Source: Roseateles sp. (lineage in GTDB: Bacteria; Pseudomonadota; Gammaproteobacteria; Burkholderiales; Burkholderiaceae_C). From it: a stretch of DNA of 64,000 bases. This document shows positions 37,206-45,936 of the stretch, one piece after another. The stretch covers positions 1 to 64,000 of the forward strand of contig JAEUPJ010000016.1 in assembly GCA_016790285.1 (NCBI GenBank). The letters run 5' to 3'. The first letter of the stretch is position 1. Each line of letters starts with the position of its first letter. The notes below the pieces were generated by a model, which was given only the letters and a program-made list of their open reading frames with translations, was not told the DNA's origin and did no database searches. The translations under genes were made by a program, and so were the position numbers.

Positions 37206-38612
37206 TCAGCGCGCGCTCAACTGCGCGCGCCAGGCATCCCGGTAGGCAGGCCAAGCGGCGAGCGTGGACGGCTCCACCGCGGCTGGCAGGGGGGCACGCC
37301 CGGCGGTTGCGGCGCCGCCCCAGGTGCCCAGCAGCCAGGCGCCGCAGGTGGTGCCGCTGCTGTCGTCTGACACGATCACGTCGCGCCCTGCGGCCAGGCC
37401 GGCCAGCAGCGGGCCGAACCAGGGGTTGGCGGTGAACGCGCCTTCGACGACGACCCGGCCCTGCGCACCGAGGGCCTGCAGGCAGTGGTCGGTCACGAGA
37501 GCGACGTAGAGCGTGGCCAGGGCCGCGCGCTCGGCCGGCGTCTCCGGTGCGGGCCCTGTGACGCAGCCTGCCTGCCCGGCAAACGGGCCGCCGGTTTCGG
37601 CAAAGCAGGGCAAGGCCATGGTCTGGCGCGCCATGAGGCGCTCCAGCTCGTCGCGACCGAAGGCCGCCGGCTGCTCGCCCGCGAGCGCCGCGAACTCCCG
37701 CCCCCCCATGAAGCGCATGCAGGGCACCGCGTCGCCGTGGACGTTGCAGTTGGCCAGCATGTCCTGCGCCTCGACCAGCGGCCGCGTGGCCGAACCGAGT
37801 GCGGCAGCGATGACCCAGGTGCCGGTGGACAGCACCGTGCAGGGGCCGCTCTGCGGCAGCGTCAGAAGATGGCGCAGCAGCGAGGCATTGCTGTCGTGGA
37901 TGCCGCAGACGATCTCGCAGTCGGCCGGCAGGCCGGTGTCGGCGGCCAGCTCGGGCCGCAGCGTGCCGAGCCGCGCCCAGGCCTCACGCATCGGCGGCAT
38001 GAGCGCTGCCCAGCCCTGTCGCTCGACGAGCGAGGACACCCGGCGTTGCCTGGGCTGCCACAGGTCGGTGTGGCAGCCGAGGGAAGTCACCTCACTCGCC
38101 GCCACGCCACTCAGGCGCCAGGCCCAGTACTGCGGGTACATCAGCAGCTGCCGCGCGCGTGCGAAGTCGGCGGGGTGGCGCGTCTGCAGCCACTCGAGCT
38201 GGCGGCCGAGGTTCAAGCCGGCCGGCAGGCGGGGCGAGCCGCTCTCCTCGAAGCCGGGCCGCAGCGCGTCGTAGCGCGCCGCGTCGGTGGCGTCGCCCGG
38301 CACGTGCTCGTAGTCCAGCACCGGCAGCACCAGGCCCGCGTCGTCGACCAGCGCGGCGGTGGCGCCATGCGTGACCGGGACGATGGCGCGGATGTCGGCA
38401 CGCTGGGCGAGCGTGCGCAGCTCGCCGAGCATCCACTGCCACAGGCGCTCCGTGTCGTGGTGCGGGTAGGGGCCGTCGCGGCGCACGGTGTTGGGCGTGC
38501 GCACTTCGGCCTGCGTGCGGCCGGCCGTGTCGATGAGCGTGAGCTTGGCGTTGGTCTTGCCGATGTCGAGGACGACGGTGCCCGCCTCGCGGGGGCCGGG
38601 CACAGCGCTCAA
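37206..38612 (-). CDS. FGGY-family carbohydrate kinase, probable L-rhamnulose kinase
   Basis: A 468-residue cytoplasmic kinase with the phosphate-binding strand TVVLDIGKTNAKLTLID at the N-terminus, the HGATAALVDDAG segment and the second ATP motif TVLSTGTWVIAAALG. FGGY kinases of this type occur in rhizobial-style rhamnose clusters, where RhaK phosphorylates rhamnulose; its place beside rhaD, rhaI and rhaM supports that. L-fuculose as substrate cannot be excluded. No ATG fits. I use the TTG at 38612, which overlaps the regulator's stop as TTGA; a GTG at 38601-38603 is an equally short alternative. Confidence 0.82.
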   Translation of the reverse strand: MSAVPGPREAGTVVLDIGKTNAKLTLIDTAGRTQAEVRTPNTVRRDGPYPHHDTERLWQWMLGELRTLAQRADIRAIVPVTHGATAALVDDAGLVLPVLDYEHVPGDATDAARYDALRPGFEESGSPRLPAGLNLGRQLEWLQTRHPADFARARQLLMYPQYWAWRLSGVAASEVTSLGCHTDLWQPRQRRVSSLVERQGWAALMPPMREAWARLGTLRPELAADTGLPADCEIVCGIHDSNASLLRHLLTLPQSGPCTVLSTGTWVIAAALGSATRPLVEAQDMLANCNVHGDAVPCMRFMGGREFAALAGEQPAAFGRDELERLMARQTMALPCFAETGGPFAGQAGCVTGPAPETPAERAALATLYVALVTDHCLQALGAQGRVVVEGAFTANPWFGPLLAGLAAGRDVIVSDDSSGTTCGAWLLGTWGGAATAGRAPLPAAVEPSTLAAWPAYRDAWRAQLSAR

Positions 38613-39490
38613 GAGTGCAGCCCGGCGTGCCGGCCGTAGGCGCCCGACTCCAGCACCGCCGCATAGTCGTGCGAGCTCATGGCCGACGCCTCCACCACGC
38701 GCGGGTCCACCGCTTCGGGCTCCACGGTGATGACGCGCACGCCGTAGTGCTCCAGCAGCTGCACGGCGCTGTCGGGTGCGCCGGTGTCGGTGATGACGGT
38801 GGAGACACGGTTCAGCCCGCACAGCACCAGGCCCGCCTTGCGCTGGAACTTGGAGCTGTCCACCAGCACGACAAGCTCCTCGGCCTGGCCGATCAGGCGC
38901 TTCTCGGCCTGGATCAGCAGCGGGTCGGCCTCCATCAACCCCAAGATGGACAGGCCGTAGACGCCCATGAACATCTTGGCCGCGTAGTGGTGCTGGGCCA
39001 CGTCGTTCTCGAACGGGCTCAGGATCACGTTCTGCTCGCGGTAGACGCGCCCGCCGGGCAGGATGATTTCGTTGTCGCTGGTGACGAGCAGCCGCTCGGC
39101 CATCAGAAACGAATTGGTGAGAATCTTGAGTTGTTTCTCGACGAGAAACTCCGCCATCATGAACGTGGTGGTGCCGCCGTTGATGATGATGGTTTCGCCG
39201 TTATTGCACATCGACGTGGCATAACGGGCAATGGCGCGCTTGGCTGCAGTATTTTGCTGGGCGTTGTTTTGAAAGGTTTCGCTCGACAGCGTATAAGCCT
39301 TTTTCTTTTGTTCCAGCCGCTGCGCGCCACCGCGGGTGCGGGTGAGCTGGTTTTTGGCGGCCAGCCACGAAATATCCCGGCGCACGGTGGCGGCGGAGGC
39401 CGACAGCCATTCCATCAATTGCTGGACGCTGGCGTGCTCACGCTCGTCCAGCAGTTTGAGCAGGCGCTTGTGACGCTTGTGATTGATCAT
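38609..39490 (-). CDS. DeoR/GlpR-family transcriptional regulator of rhamnose use
   Basis: A 293-residue repressor-type protein: N-terminal DeoR helix-turn-helix (ASVQQLMEWLSASAATVRRDISWL, about 18-41), then a sugar-phosphate sensor domain of the ribose-5-phosphate isomerase-like fold with IIINGGTTTFMMAEFL, NSFLMAERLL, ILPGGRVY and VDSSKFQRKAGLVL. The start at 39490 has AAAGGTGAT upstream. It is divergent from rhaD and overlaps the kinase, the layout of rhizobial RhaR, so an intermediate of rhamnulose metabolism is the likely effector. The N-terminal two thirds of the gene is clearly more AT-rich than its neighbours. Confidence 0.86.
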   Translation of the reverse strand: MINHKRHKRLLKLLDEREHASVQQLMEWLSASAATVRRDISWLAAKNQLTRTRGGAQRLEQKKKAYTLSSETFQNNAQQNTAAKRAIARYATSMCNNGETIIINGGTTTFMMAEFLVEKQLKILTNSFLMAERLLVTSDNEIILPGGRVYREQNVILSPFENDVAQHHYAAKMFMGVYGLSILGLMEADPLLIQAEKRLIGQAEELVVLVDSSKFQRKAGLVLCGLNRVSTVITDTGAPDSAVQLLEHYGVRVITVEPEAVDPRVVEASAMSSHDYAAVLESGAYGRHAGLHS

Positions 39491-39950
39491 CGGATCACCT
39501 TTGTCGGGCGCCCGGGCGTTGCCGGCGGCGACCGTTGTCTCGTCGTTGTGGGAACCAGCCTCTGACGGGCCGGCCTCGGATGGCGGCGCACCACGGCTCA
39601 GGCCAGGTGCTGGGCGCGGCCGACGAGCGCAGGCGCCGGCCACCGAAACCGCGCCCGCCCCGCTCAGAACCACTCAAAGAGCAGGTGAAACGCTGTTCCA
39701 AGTACAGATTACGTCAGTCGCGTGACCAGGTCAATCAGCAAACGCTCACGGCCGTGAGCGTTTCGTGAGCGGCCGGCCACGCGCTGGCGCTTTCGATCAT
39801 CCTTTTGATTTACTGCGCCAGCGCCGTGCCGGGCCGGCGGTTTCGGCCCACACTGCGGCCCGTTTCCACGATGGATACCCGCAACCGGCGGGCTTCGACG
39901 CCGGGTTGACGGCCACGAAGAACACGACGACACGACACACAGGCACGCTG
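39491..39950. other. Divergent control region between the DeoR gene and rhaD, 460 bp
   Basis: No gene is supported. The region must hold the promoters of both transcripts and contains the 24-bp palindrome at 39740-39763 plus one more half-site, CGTGAGC, at 39764-39770. The rhaD leader is about 190 bp if transcription starts near the palindrome. Confidence 0.6.
39740..39763. promoter_or_regulatory. Perfect 24-bp palindromic operator candidate
   Basis: The core CGCTCACGGCCGTGAGCG (39743-39760) is flanked by AAA and TTT to make a perfect 24-bp dyad. It sits between the divergent regulator and rhaD genes and shares both 7-base arms with the site upstream of the PL4 gene. This is the best candidate binding site for the DeoR-type regulator. 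Confidence 0.75.
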
Positions 39951-42059
39951 ATGACCGCCCATTCCCAATCCACCGCTCAAACCCCGATCGTTTCCAAGTG
40001 GGACGATGCCGTCGCCGCCACGCTGAGCGAACCCGAATTGCTGCTGTACCGCTCGAATCTGCTGGGTTCCGACCTGCGCGTGACGAATTTCGGCGGTGGA
40101 AATACCTCGGCCAAGGTGAAGATGAAGGATTACCTGACCGGCCAGGACACCGAGGTGTTGTGGGTGAAGGGTTCCGGCGGCGACCTGGGCAGCATCAAGC
40201 TCGACGGTTTCTCCACGCTCTACATGGACAAGCTGCAGGCCCTGAAAGCCCGCTACCGCGGCCTCGCCCATGAAGACGAGATGGTGGATTACCTGCCGCA
40301 CTGCACCTTCAACCTGAACCCGCGCGCGGCGAGTATCGACACGCCGCTGCACGCCTACATCCCGAAGGCGCACGTCGACCACATGCACCCCGACGCGATC
40401 ATCGCGATCGCGGCCTGCGCGGACAGCCGCCGCCTGACCGAAGTCATCTTCGGCGGGCAGCTCGGCTGGCTGCCGTGGCAGCGCCCGGGTTATGACCTGG
40501 GCCTCAAGCTCGAGGCCCTCGCCACCTCGCAGCCGCAGCTCAAGGGCATCATCCTCGAAGGGCACGGCCTCTTCACCTGGGGCGACACGGCCAAGAGCTG
40601 CTACGAGATCACGCTGGAGATGATCCGCCTGGCCGAGCAGTGGCTGGGCGAGAACGTCAAGCAGCCGGTGTTCGGTGGCGTCAAGACGACCACGCTGCCC
40701 GCCGAGGAGCGCGCCGCCCTGGCCGCCAAGGTGATGCCCGCGCTGCGCGGGCGCATCAGCACCGGCGAGCGCAAGCTCGGCGACTTCAACGACAGCCCCG
40801 CCGTGCTGGAGTTCGTGGCCAGCCACGACCTGGCCAAGCTCGCCGCGCTGGGCACGTCCTGCCCCGACCACTTCCTGCGCACCAAGATCCGCCCGCTGGT
40901 GCTGGACTTCGACCCCGCCAAGCCCGACGTGGACGCGCTGCTGGCCAGCCTGGACCAGGCGCTGGCCGCCTACCGCGCCGACTACACGGCGTACTACGAG
41001 CGCTGCAAGCGCGCCAACAGCCCGGCCGTGCGGGACGCCAACCCCGTCATCTACCTGATCCCGGGCGTGGGCATGCTGTCCTTCGCCAAGGACAAGGCCA
41101 CGGCGCGCATTGCCGGTGAGTTCTACATCAACGCGATCAACGTGATGCGCGGCGCCAATGGCGTGGACACCTACGTGGGCCTGCCCGAGCAGGAGGCCTT
41201 CGACATCGAGTACTGGCTGCTCGAGGAAGCCAAGCTCCAGCGCATGCCCAAGCCCAAGAGCCTGGCCGGCCGCGTGGCGCTCGTCACCGGTGGTGCCGGC
41301 GGCATCGGCCAGGCCGTGGCCCGCCAGCTGCTGCAGGAAGGCGCCTGCGTGATGCTGACCGACATCGACGCCGGTGCGCTGGAAGAAGCCCGCGCCAGCC
41401 TGGTGAAGGTGGCCGGCAAGGACAACATCGCGGCGGTGCAAGGCGACATCACGTCGGAAGCCGCCGTCGACGCCGTGATGGCCGCGACCTCCCTGCGCTT
41501 CGGCGGCCTGGACATCCTCGTGTCCAACGCCGGCATCGCCTCGGCCGCGCCGCTGGAAGACACCACGCTCGAGATCTGGAACCGCAACCAGAACATCCTG
41601 GTCACCGGCTACTTCCTCGTCAGCCGCGCCGCCTTCCGCCTGATGAAGCAGCAGAAGATCGGCGGCAGCATGGTGTTCGTGGCCAGCAAGAACGGCCTGG
41701 TCGCCTCGGCCGGCGCCTCGGCCTACTGCACGGCCAAGGCCGCCGAGATCCATCTCGCCCGCTGCGTCGCGCTGGAAGGCGCGGCCATCGGGGTGCGCGT
41801 GAACGTCGTCAACCCCGACGCCGTCATCCGCGGCTCGCGCATCTGGGACGGCAAGTGGAAGGAAGAGCGCGCCGCCTCCAACAAGATCGAGACCGACAAC
41901 ATCGAAGAGTTCTACCGCCAGCGCAGCATGCTCAAGCTCAGCGTGCTGCCCGAGGACATCGCCGAGGCGGTCTACTTCCTGTCCAGCGACAAGTCCGGCA
42001 AGAGCACGGGCAACGTGCTGAATGTCGACGCGGGCAACGCGGCCGCCTTCACTCGATAA
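39951..42059 (+). CDS. rhaD: Bifunctional rhamnulose-1-phosphate aldolase/short-chain dehydrogenase RhaD
   Basis: A 702-residue fusion. The N-terminal class II aldolase domain (about 15-420) splits rhamnulose-1-phosphate into dihydroxyacetone phosphate and L-lactaldehyde; visible motifs are TNFGGGNTSAKV, GSGGDLGSI, the metal-binding HVDHMHPDA and LEGHGLFTWGD. The C-terminal short-chain dehydrogenase domain (about 440-700) has the NAD motif GRVALVTGGAGGIGQAVA and catalytic ASAYCTAKA, and oxidises lactaldehyde to lactate. This fused form is typical of rhizobial and related rhamnose operons. First gene of a long operon running to about 52064. Confidence 0.94.
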   Translation: MTAHSQSTAQTPIVSKWDDAVAATLSEPELLLYRSNLLGSDLRVTNFGGGNTSAKVKMKDYLTGQDTEVLWVKGSGGDLGSIKLDGFSTLYMDKLQALKARYRGLAHEDEMVDYLPHCTFNLNPRAASIDTPLHAYIPKAHVDHMHPDAIIAIAACADSRRLTEVIFGGQLGWLPWQRPGYDLGLKLEALATSQPQLKGIILEGHGLFTWGDTAKSCYEITLEMIRLAEQWLGENVKQPVFGGVKTTTLPAEERAALAAKVMPALRGRISTGERKLGDFNDSPAVLEFVASHDLAKLAALGTSCPDHFLRTKIRPLVLDFDPAKPDVDALLASLDQALAAYRADYTAYYERCKRANSPAVRDANPVIYLIPGVGMLSFAKDKATARIAGEFYINAINVMRGANGVDTYVGLPEQEAFDIEYWLLEEAKLQRMPKPKSLAGRVALVTGGAGGIGQAVARQLLQEGACVMLTDIDAGALEEARASLVKVAGKDNIAAVQGDITSEAAVDAVMAATSLRFGGLDILVSNAGIASAAPLEDTTLEIWNRNQNILVTGYFLVSRAAFRLMKQQKIGGSMVFVASKNGLVASAGASAYCTAKAAEIHLARCVALEGAAIGVRVNVVNPDAVIRGSRIWDGKWKEERAASNKIETDNIEEFYRQRSMLKLSVLPEDIAEAVYFLSSDKSGKSTGNVLNVDAGNAAAFTR

Positions 42060-42080
42060 GAATTGGCCAGGAGACAAACC

Positions 42081-43376
42081 ATGACCCAACACATCATCGA
42101 CGCTGTGCAGGTCGAGCAGCACAACGCCAGCCAGCGCGCCACGCTGCAGGCGGACTACGACGCCCTGGGCGGCATGCTCTCGCGCCGAGGCGTGGACATC
42201 GAGGCCCTCACGGCCAAGGCCCAGACCTTCGCGGTGGCCGTGCCGAGCTGGGGCGTGGGCACCGGCGGCACGCGCTTTGCGCGCTTCCCCGGCAAGGGCG
42301 AGCCGCGCGACGTGACCGAGAAGCTGCAGGACTGCGCCGTCATCCACCAGCTCACGCGCGCCACGCCGACCGTGTCCCTGCACTTCCCCTGGGACAAGCC
42401 CGCCGACCCGCAGGCCCTGCGCCAGCAGGCCGACGCCCTCGGCCTGGGCTTTGACGCCGTCAACTCCAACACCTTCCAGGACCAGGCGGGCCAGGCCCAG
42501 ACCTACAAGTTCGGCAGCCTCACGGCCACCAGCGCGGCCGCACGCGAGCAGGCCGTGGCGCACAACATCGACTGCATCGAGCTCGGCAAGGTGCTCGGCT
42601 CCAAGGGCCTGACGGTGTGGGTGGGTGACGGTGCCAACTTCCCCGGCCAGAGCAACCTGCGCGGCGCCCTGGAGCGCTACATCGACAGCGCCCGCGGCAT
42701 CTACGCCGCGCTGCCGGCAGACTGGCTGATGTACATCGAGCACAAGCTCTTCGAGCCGGCCTTTTACTGCAGCGTCATCGCCGACTGGGGCACCAGCTTC
42801 GCGGTCGCGCAGCAGCTGGGCGACAAGGCCAAGTGCCTCGTGGACCTGGGCCACCACGCGCCCAACACCAACATCGAGATGATCGTGGCGCGCCTGGCGC
42901 AGTTCGGCAAGCTCGGCGGCTTCCACTTCAACGACAGCAAGTACGGCGACGACGACCTGGACTCGGGCTCCATCGACCCCTTCCAGCTCTTCCTCGTCTT
43001 CAACGAGCTGGCCGACGCCACGCTGCGCAACCCGGCGTTCAGCCCGGCCTACATGCTGGACCAGTCGCACAACGTGACCGACCCCATCGAGAGCCTGATG
43101 AACAGCGCCGTGGAAGTGCAGCGCGCCTTCGTGCAGGCCTCGCTCGTGGACCGCGCGGCCCTCGCCGCCTTCCAGGAAGGCAACGACGCGCTGCAGGCGG
43201 CGCAGACGCTCAAGCGCGCCTTCCGCACCGACGTGAGCCCCATCCTCGCGATGGCCCGTGTGCGCAGCGGTGGCGCGGCCGACCCGGTGGCGGCCTACCG
43301 CGCCAGCGGCTACCGCGAGCAGGTCGCCGTGAAACGCCCGCCCAAGGCCGGCGCATCGGGCAGCGGCATCGTCTGA
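42081..43376 (+). CDS. rhaI: L-rhamnose isomerase (Pseudomonas stutzeri/rhizobial type)
   Basis: Interconverts L-rhamnose and L-rhamnulose in the cytoplasm. The 431 residues match the non-E. coli RhaI type, a xylose-isomerase-like metal-dependent barrel; segments seen are VPSWGVGTGGTRFARFPG, HFPWDKPAD, GFDAVNSNTFQDQ, VWVGDGANFPGQ, CLVDLGHHAPNTNIEMIVARL and GGFHFNDSKYGDDDLDSGSIDPFQLFLV, carrying the metal-binding His/Asp residues. The start at 42081 has AGGAGA upstream. It follows rhaD by 21 bp. Confidence 0.95.
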   Translation: MTQHIIDAVQVEQHNASQRATLQADYDALGGMLSRRGVDIEALTAKAQTFAVAVPSWGVGTGGTRFARFPGKGEPRDVTEKLQDCAVIHQLTRATPTVSLHFPWDKPADPQALRQQADALGLGFDAVNSNTFQDQAGQAQTYKFGSLTATSAAAREQAVAHNIDCIELGKVLGSKGLTVWVGDGANFPGQSNLRGALERYIDSARGIYAALPADWLMYIEHKLFEPAFYCSVIADWGTSFAVAQQLGDKAKCLVDLGHHAPNTNIEMIVARLAQFGKLGGFHFNDSKYGDDDLDSGSIDPFQLFLVFNELADATLRNPAFSPAYMLDQSHNVTDPIESLMNSAVEVQRAFVQASLVDRAALAAFQEGNDALQAAQTLKRAFRTDVSPILAMARVRSGGAADPVAAYRASGYREQVAVKRPPKAGASGSGIV

Positions 43377-43388
43377 GTTGCCCAGGAG

Positions 43389-43445
43389 CACAGCCACAGA
43401 GGCACGGAGGCAGCGGGTGAAGCGCGGCGTCTCTGTGGCTCTGTG
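43389..43445. repeat. Imperfect inverted repeat CACAGCCACAGAG / CTCTGTGGCTCTGTG
   Basis: The arms at 43389-43401 and 43431-43445 nearly pair, and CTCTGTG recurs to 43453. It lies in the 93-bp gap between rhaI and the GH28 gene and resembles the CTCTGTG-type dispersed intergenic repeats of many GC-rich genomes. It may attenuate or stabilise the operon mRNA here. Confidence 0.6.
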
Positions 43446-43469
43446 TCTCTGTGGCGTCCTTCGTGCGCC

Positions 43470-44870
43470 ATGCCCAAGACCAGTCACACCGACGTCATGC
43501 CACAGTTGAATGCCACGGCCTTCGGCATCCGGGGTGATGGCCTCACGTTGAACACCCGGGCGCTGCAGGCCGCCATCGACGCCACTGCCGTGCAAGGCGG
43601 CGAGCTGCTGCTGCCGCCCGGCACCTACCTCACCGGCGCCCTCTTCCTCAAGAGCGGCATGACGCTGCGGCTCGCCCGCGGCGCCACGCTGCTGGGCTCG
43701 CAGGACCTCGCCGACTACCCGCTGGTGCCCACCCGCGTGGCCGGCATCGAGATGCGCTGGCCGGCCGCCCTCGTCAACGTCTACGGCGAGCACGACGTGG
43801 GCCTCGTCGGCGAGGGCTGCATCGACGGCGACGGGCAGGTGTTCTGGGACGCCTACTGGCGGCTTCGCGCCGCCTACGAGCCGCGCGGGCTGCGCTGGGC
43901 GTCGGACTACGACGCGCAGCGGCCGCGCCTCGTGCAGGTGTACGAGTCGGCGCGTGTCACCGTCGGCGAGGGCCTGCTGCTGCGCCGCTCGGGCTTCTGG
44001 ACGCTGCACGTCTGCTACAGCGAAGACGTGGTCATCGACCAGCTCACCATCCGCAACAACGACGACGCTCGCGGGCCGTCGACCGACGGCATCGACATCG
44101 ACTCCTCGCGCCGCGTGCGCGTGAGCCGCGCCGACATCGCCGTCAATGACGATGCCCTCGTGCTCAAGGCCGGCCGCGATGCCGACGGCCTGCGCGTGGC
44201 GCGCCCGTGCGAGGACATCGAGATCCGCGACTGCATCGTCCGCGAGGCTTCCGCCGGCCTCACCTTCGGCAGCGAGACCTCGGGCGGCTTCCGGCGCATT
44301 CGTGCACACGGCATCCAGGTGCTCGGCGGCGTGCCGGTGGGCGTGCTGTTCAAGTCCGCCCCCACGCGCGGCGGCCACATCGAGGACGTGCACCTCAGCG
44401 GCTTCACGCTGACCGACGTGCCCACCGTGCTGCGCATCACCATGAACTGGAACCCGGCCTACAGCCGCGCCGAGCTGCCGGCGGCCGAGGCGCACCAGGC
44501 GCCCCGCCACTGGCTGGCGTTGACCACGCCGGTGCCGCCCGCGCTGGGCCGCACCGAAGTGAGCCACGTGCACATCGAGAACCTGAGGGCCCGCGGCGCT
44601 CAAGTGGCCTTCGAGGTCGACGCCCACGCCGACGTCCCGCTGCGCGACTTCCGCTTCACCGACCTGGACATCCAGGCCCAGCGCGGCGGGCATGTGAAGG
44701 ACGTGCTCGGCTGGCGCTTCGCCCACTGCCAGTTGCGCCTGGGCACGCCCGTGGCGCTGGGCGCGGGCTGCGCACTGGCAGGCCTGAGCGCCGAGCACTG
44801 GTTCGTGGACCCGGCCCTGCAGCGCCGCGACGTCTCACGCCTGAGCCTGGCCGAGCAGGACATCCTCTGA
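43470..44870 (+). CDS. GH28 polygalacturonase-family hydrolase, apparently cytoplasmic
   Basis: A 466-residue right-handed beta-helix enzyme. The N-terminal capping region is NATAFGIRGDGLTLNTRALQAAID. The GH28 catalytic Asp triad is visible as Asp206 (STDGID) and Asp227/Asp228 (VNDDALVL), followed by FGSETSGG in the place of the usual G-H-G. No signal peptide is seen from either the ATG at 43470 or the one at 43497. With GH105 also leaderless, it probably trims imported oligosaccharides, either as an exo-galacturonosidase or as a rhamnogalacturonan-specific exo-enzyme. Bacterial GH28 members vary, so the linkage is not predictable. Confidence 0.86.
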   Translation: MPKTSHTDVMPQLNATAFGIRGDGLTLNTRALQAAIDATAVQGGELLLPPGTYLTGALFLKSGMTLRLARGATLLGSQDLADYPLVPTRVAGIEMRWPAALVNVYGEHDVGLVGEGCIDGDGQVFWDAYWRLRAAYEPRGLRWASDYDAQRPRLVQVYESARVTVGEGLLLRRSGFWTLHVCYSEDVVIDQLTIRNNDDARGPSTDGIDIDSSRRVRVSRADIAVNDDALVLKAGRDADGLRVARPCEDIEIRDCIVREASAGLTFGSETSGGFRRIRAHGIQVLGGVPVGVLFKSAPTRGGHIEDVHLSGFTLTDVPTVLRITMNWNPAYSRAELPAAEAHQAPRHWLALTTPVPPALGRTEVSHVHIENLRARGAQVAFEVDAHADVPLRDFRFTDLDIQAQRGGHVKDVLGWRFAHCQLRLGTPVALGAGCALAGLSAEHWFVDPALQRRDVSRLSLAEQDIL

Positions 44871-44893
44871 ACAAGACCCAGGAGACAACCCCG

Positions 44894-45217
44894 ATGAGCG
44901 ACGAGATCCTCGCCTTCAAGATGCAGCTCAAGCCCGGCGTGGTGGCCGAGTACAAGCAGCGCCACGACGACCTCTGGCCCGAGCTGGCCGAGGCCCTGCG
45001 CGGCGCGGGCATCCACGACTACTCCATCTTCCTGGACGAGAGCACGCTGAGCCTCTTCGCCGTGCTCAAGCGCAAGCCCGGCTACCCTTTCGACGCGCTG
45101 CCCCTGCAGCCCGTGATGCGCCGCTGGTGGGACTACATGGCCCCGCTGATGGAAGTCGAACCCGACAACAAGCCGCGCCAATGGGCCTTGCCGTCCGTCT
45201 TTCACTTTGCGGGCTGA
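44894..45217 (+). CDS. rhaM: L-rhamnose mutarotase
   Basis: Interconverts alpha and beta anomers of L-rhamnose so that the isomerase receives the right form. The 107 residues fit RhaM/YiiL: FKMQLKPGVVAEYKQRHDDLWPEL with the conserved His, DYSIFLDESTLSLFAVLK, and WWDYMAPLMEVEPDNKP. AGGAGA lies upstream of the ATG. It is embedded in the operon 23 bp after GH28, and the next gene overlaps its end by 37 bp. Confidence 0.94.
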   Translation: MSDEILAFKMQLKPGVVAEYKQRHDDLWPELAEALRGAGIHDYSIFLDESTLSLFAVLKRKPGYPFDALPLQPVMRRWWDYMAPLMEVEPDNKPRQWALPSVFHFAG

Positions 45218-45936
45218 TCCTCGCGCTGCCGGCCGCCGCCGCGGGCTGGTGCGAGCCGCCGCGGCGGCTGCTGCCCGCGGGCGCTGACCGCTTCGACGAC
45301 GGCCTGGCGCGCTGGCGCCTGGAGGCCGAGGACCCGCGCGCCGTGGTCACGGCCACCGGCGGCGTGCTGGACATCGCCACGCCCGCCGGGCTGTCGCTGT
45401 GGTGGCGCACACCGCTGTCGGGCGACTACGTCATCCGCTTCACCGCGCTGCCCCTGCCCGCACCGGCCAGCGCCGGCGCGCACGCCGGGCGGCTGTCGGA
45501 CCTGAACATGTTCTGGAACGCCGAGGAGCCCGGCGGCGGCGAGCCCGCCCCGCGCAGCGGCGCCTTCGCGCGCTACGACAGCCTCGCGGCCTACTACGTC
45601 GGCTTCGGTGCCAATGCCAACACCACGACGCGGCTGCGCCTGTACGACGGCCGCGAGCGCCAGCTGCTGGCGGGCTTCGCCGACGGCGCCATCGCCGAGC
45701 CCGGCGAGCTGCCGATGGCACCACACACCCGCCTGCAGCCCGACCAGCCGGTGCGCGTGGAGATCGTGTCGCGCCGGCCCACGCCGGCCGACCCCGTGCA
45801 CCTGCGCTGGCGTGCGCGCGGCCACACCGTCTTCACGCGGGCCGACGCCCAACCCCGGCTGCAGGGCTGGTTCGCGCTGCGCACCACGGCCAGCCGGCTG
45901 CAGATCCGCGACTTCGAGATCCTCCAATGCCGCTGA
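45181..45936 (+). CDS. Exported DUF6250/DUF1961-like lectin-fold protein
   Basis: A 251-residue secreted protein (signal peptide ending PAAAAG). The body reads as a concanavalin-type beta-sandwich: FDDGLARWRLEAED, TPAGLSLWWRTPLSGDYVIRF, SDLNMFWNAEEPGG, YYVGFGANANTTTRLRLYDG and GWFALRTTASRLQIRDFEIL. This matches the DUF6250/DUF1961 type found beside RG and pectin enzymes, whose activity is not established as far as I know. The ATG overlaps rhaM by 37 bp, and its stop overlaps the following GH2 gene by 10 bp, so it is fully embedded in the operon. It may bind or cleave RG side chains. Confidence 0.7.
   Translation: MGLAVRLSLCGLILALPAAAAGWCEPPRRLLPAGADRFDDGLARWRLEAEDPRAVVTATGGVLDIATPAGLSLWWRTPLSGDYVIRFTALPLPAPASAGAHAGRLSDLNMFWNAEEPGGGEPAPRSGAFARYDSLAAYYVGFGANANTTTRLRLYDGRERQLLAGFADGAIAEPGELPMAPHTRLQPDQPVRVEIVSRRPTPADPVHLRWRARGHTVFTRADAQPRLQGWFALRTTASRLQIRDFEILQCR

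Noticed and set aside
39810..44798. A 1662-codon open frame on the minus strand across rhaD, rhaI and GH28
   Set aside because: Shadow of three well-supported plus-strand genes, with no domain features and atypical residue composition.
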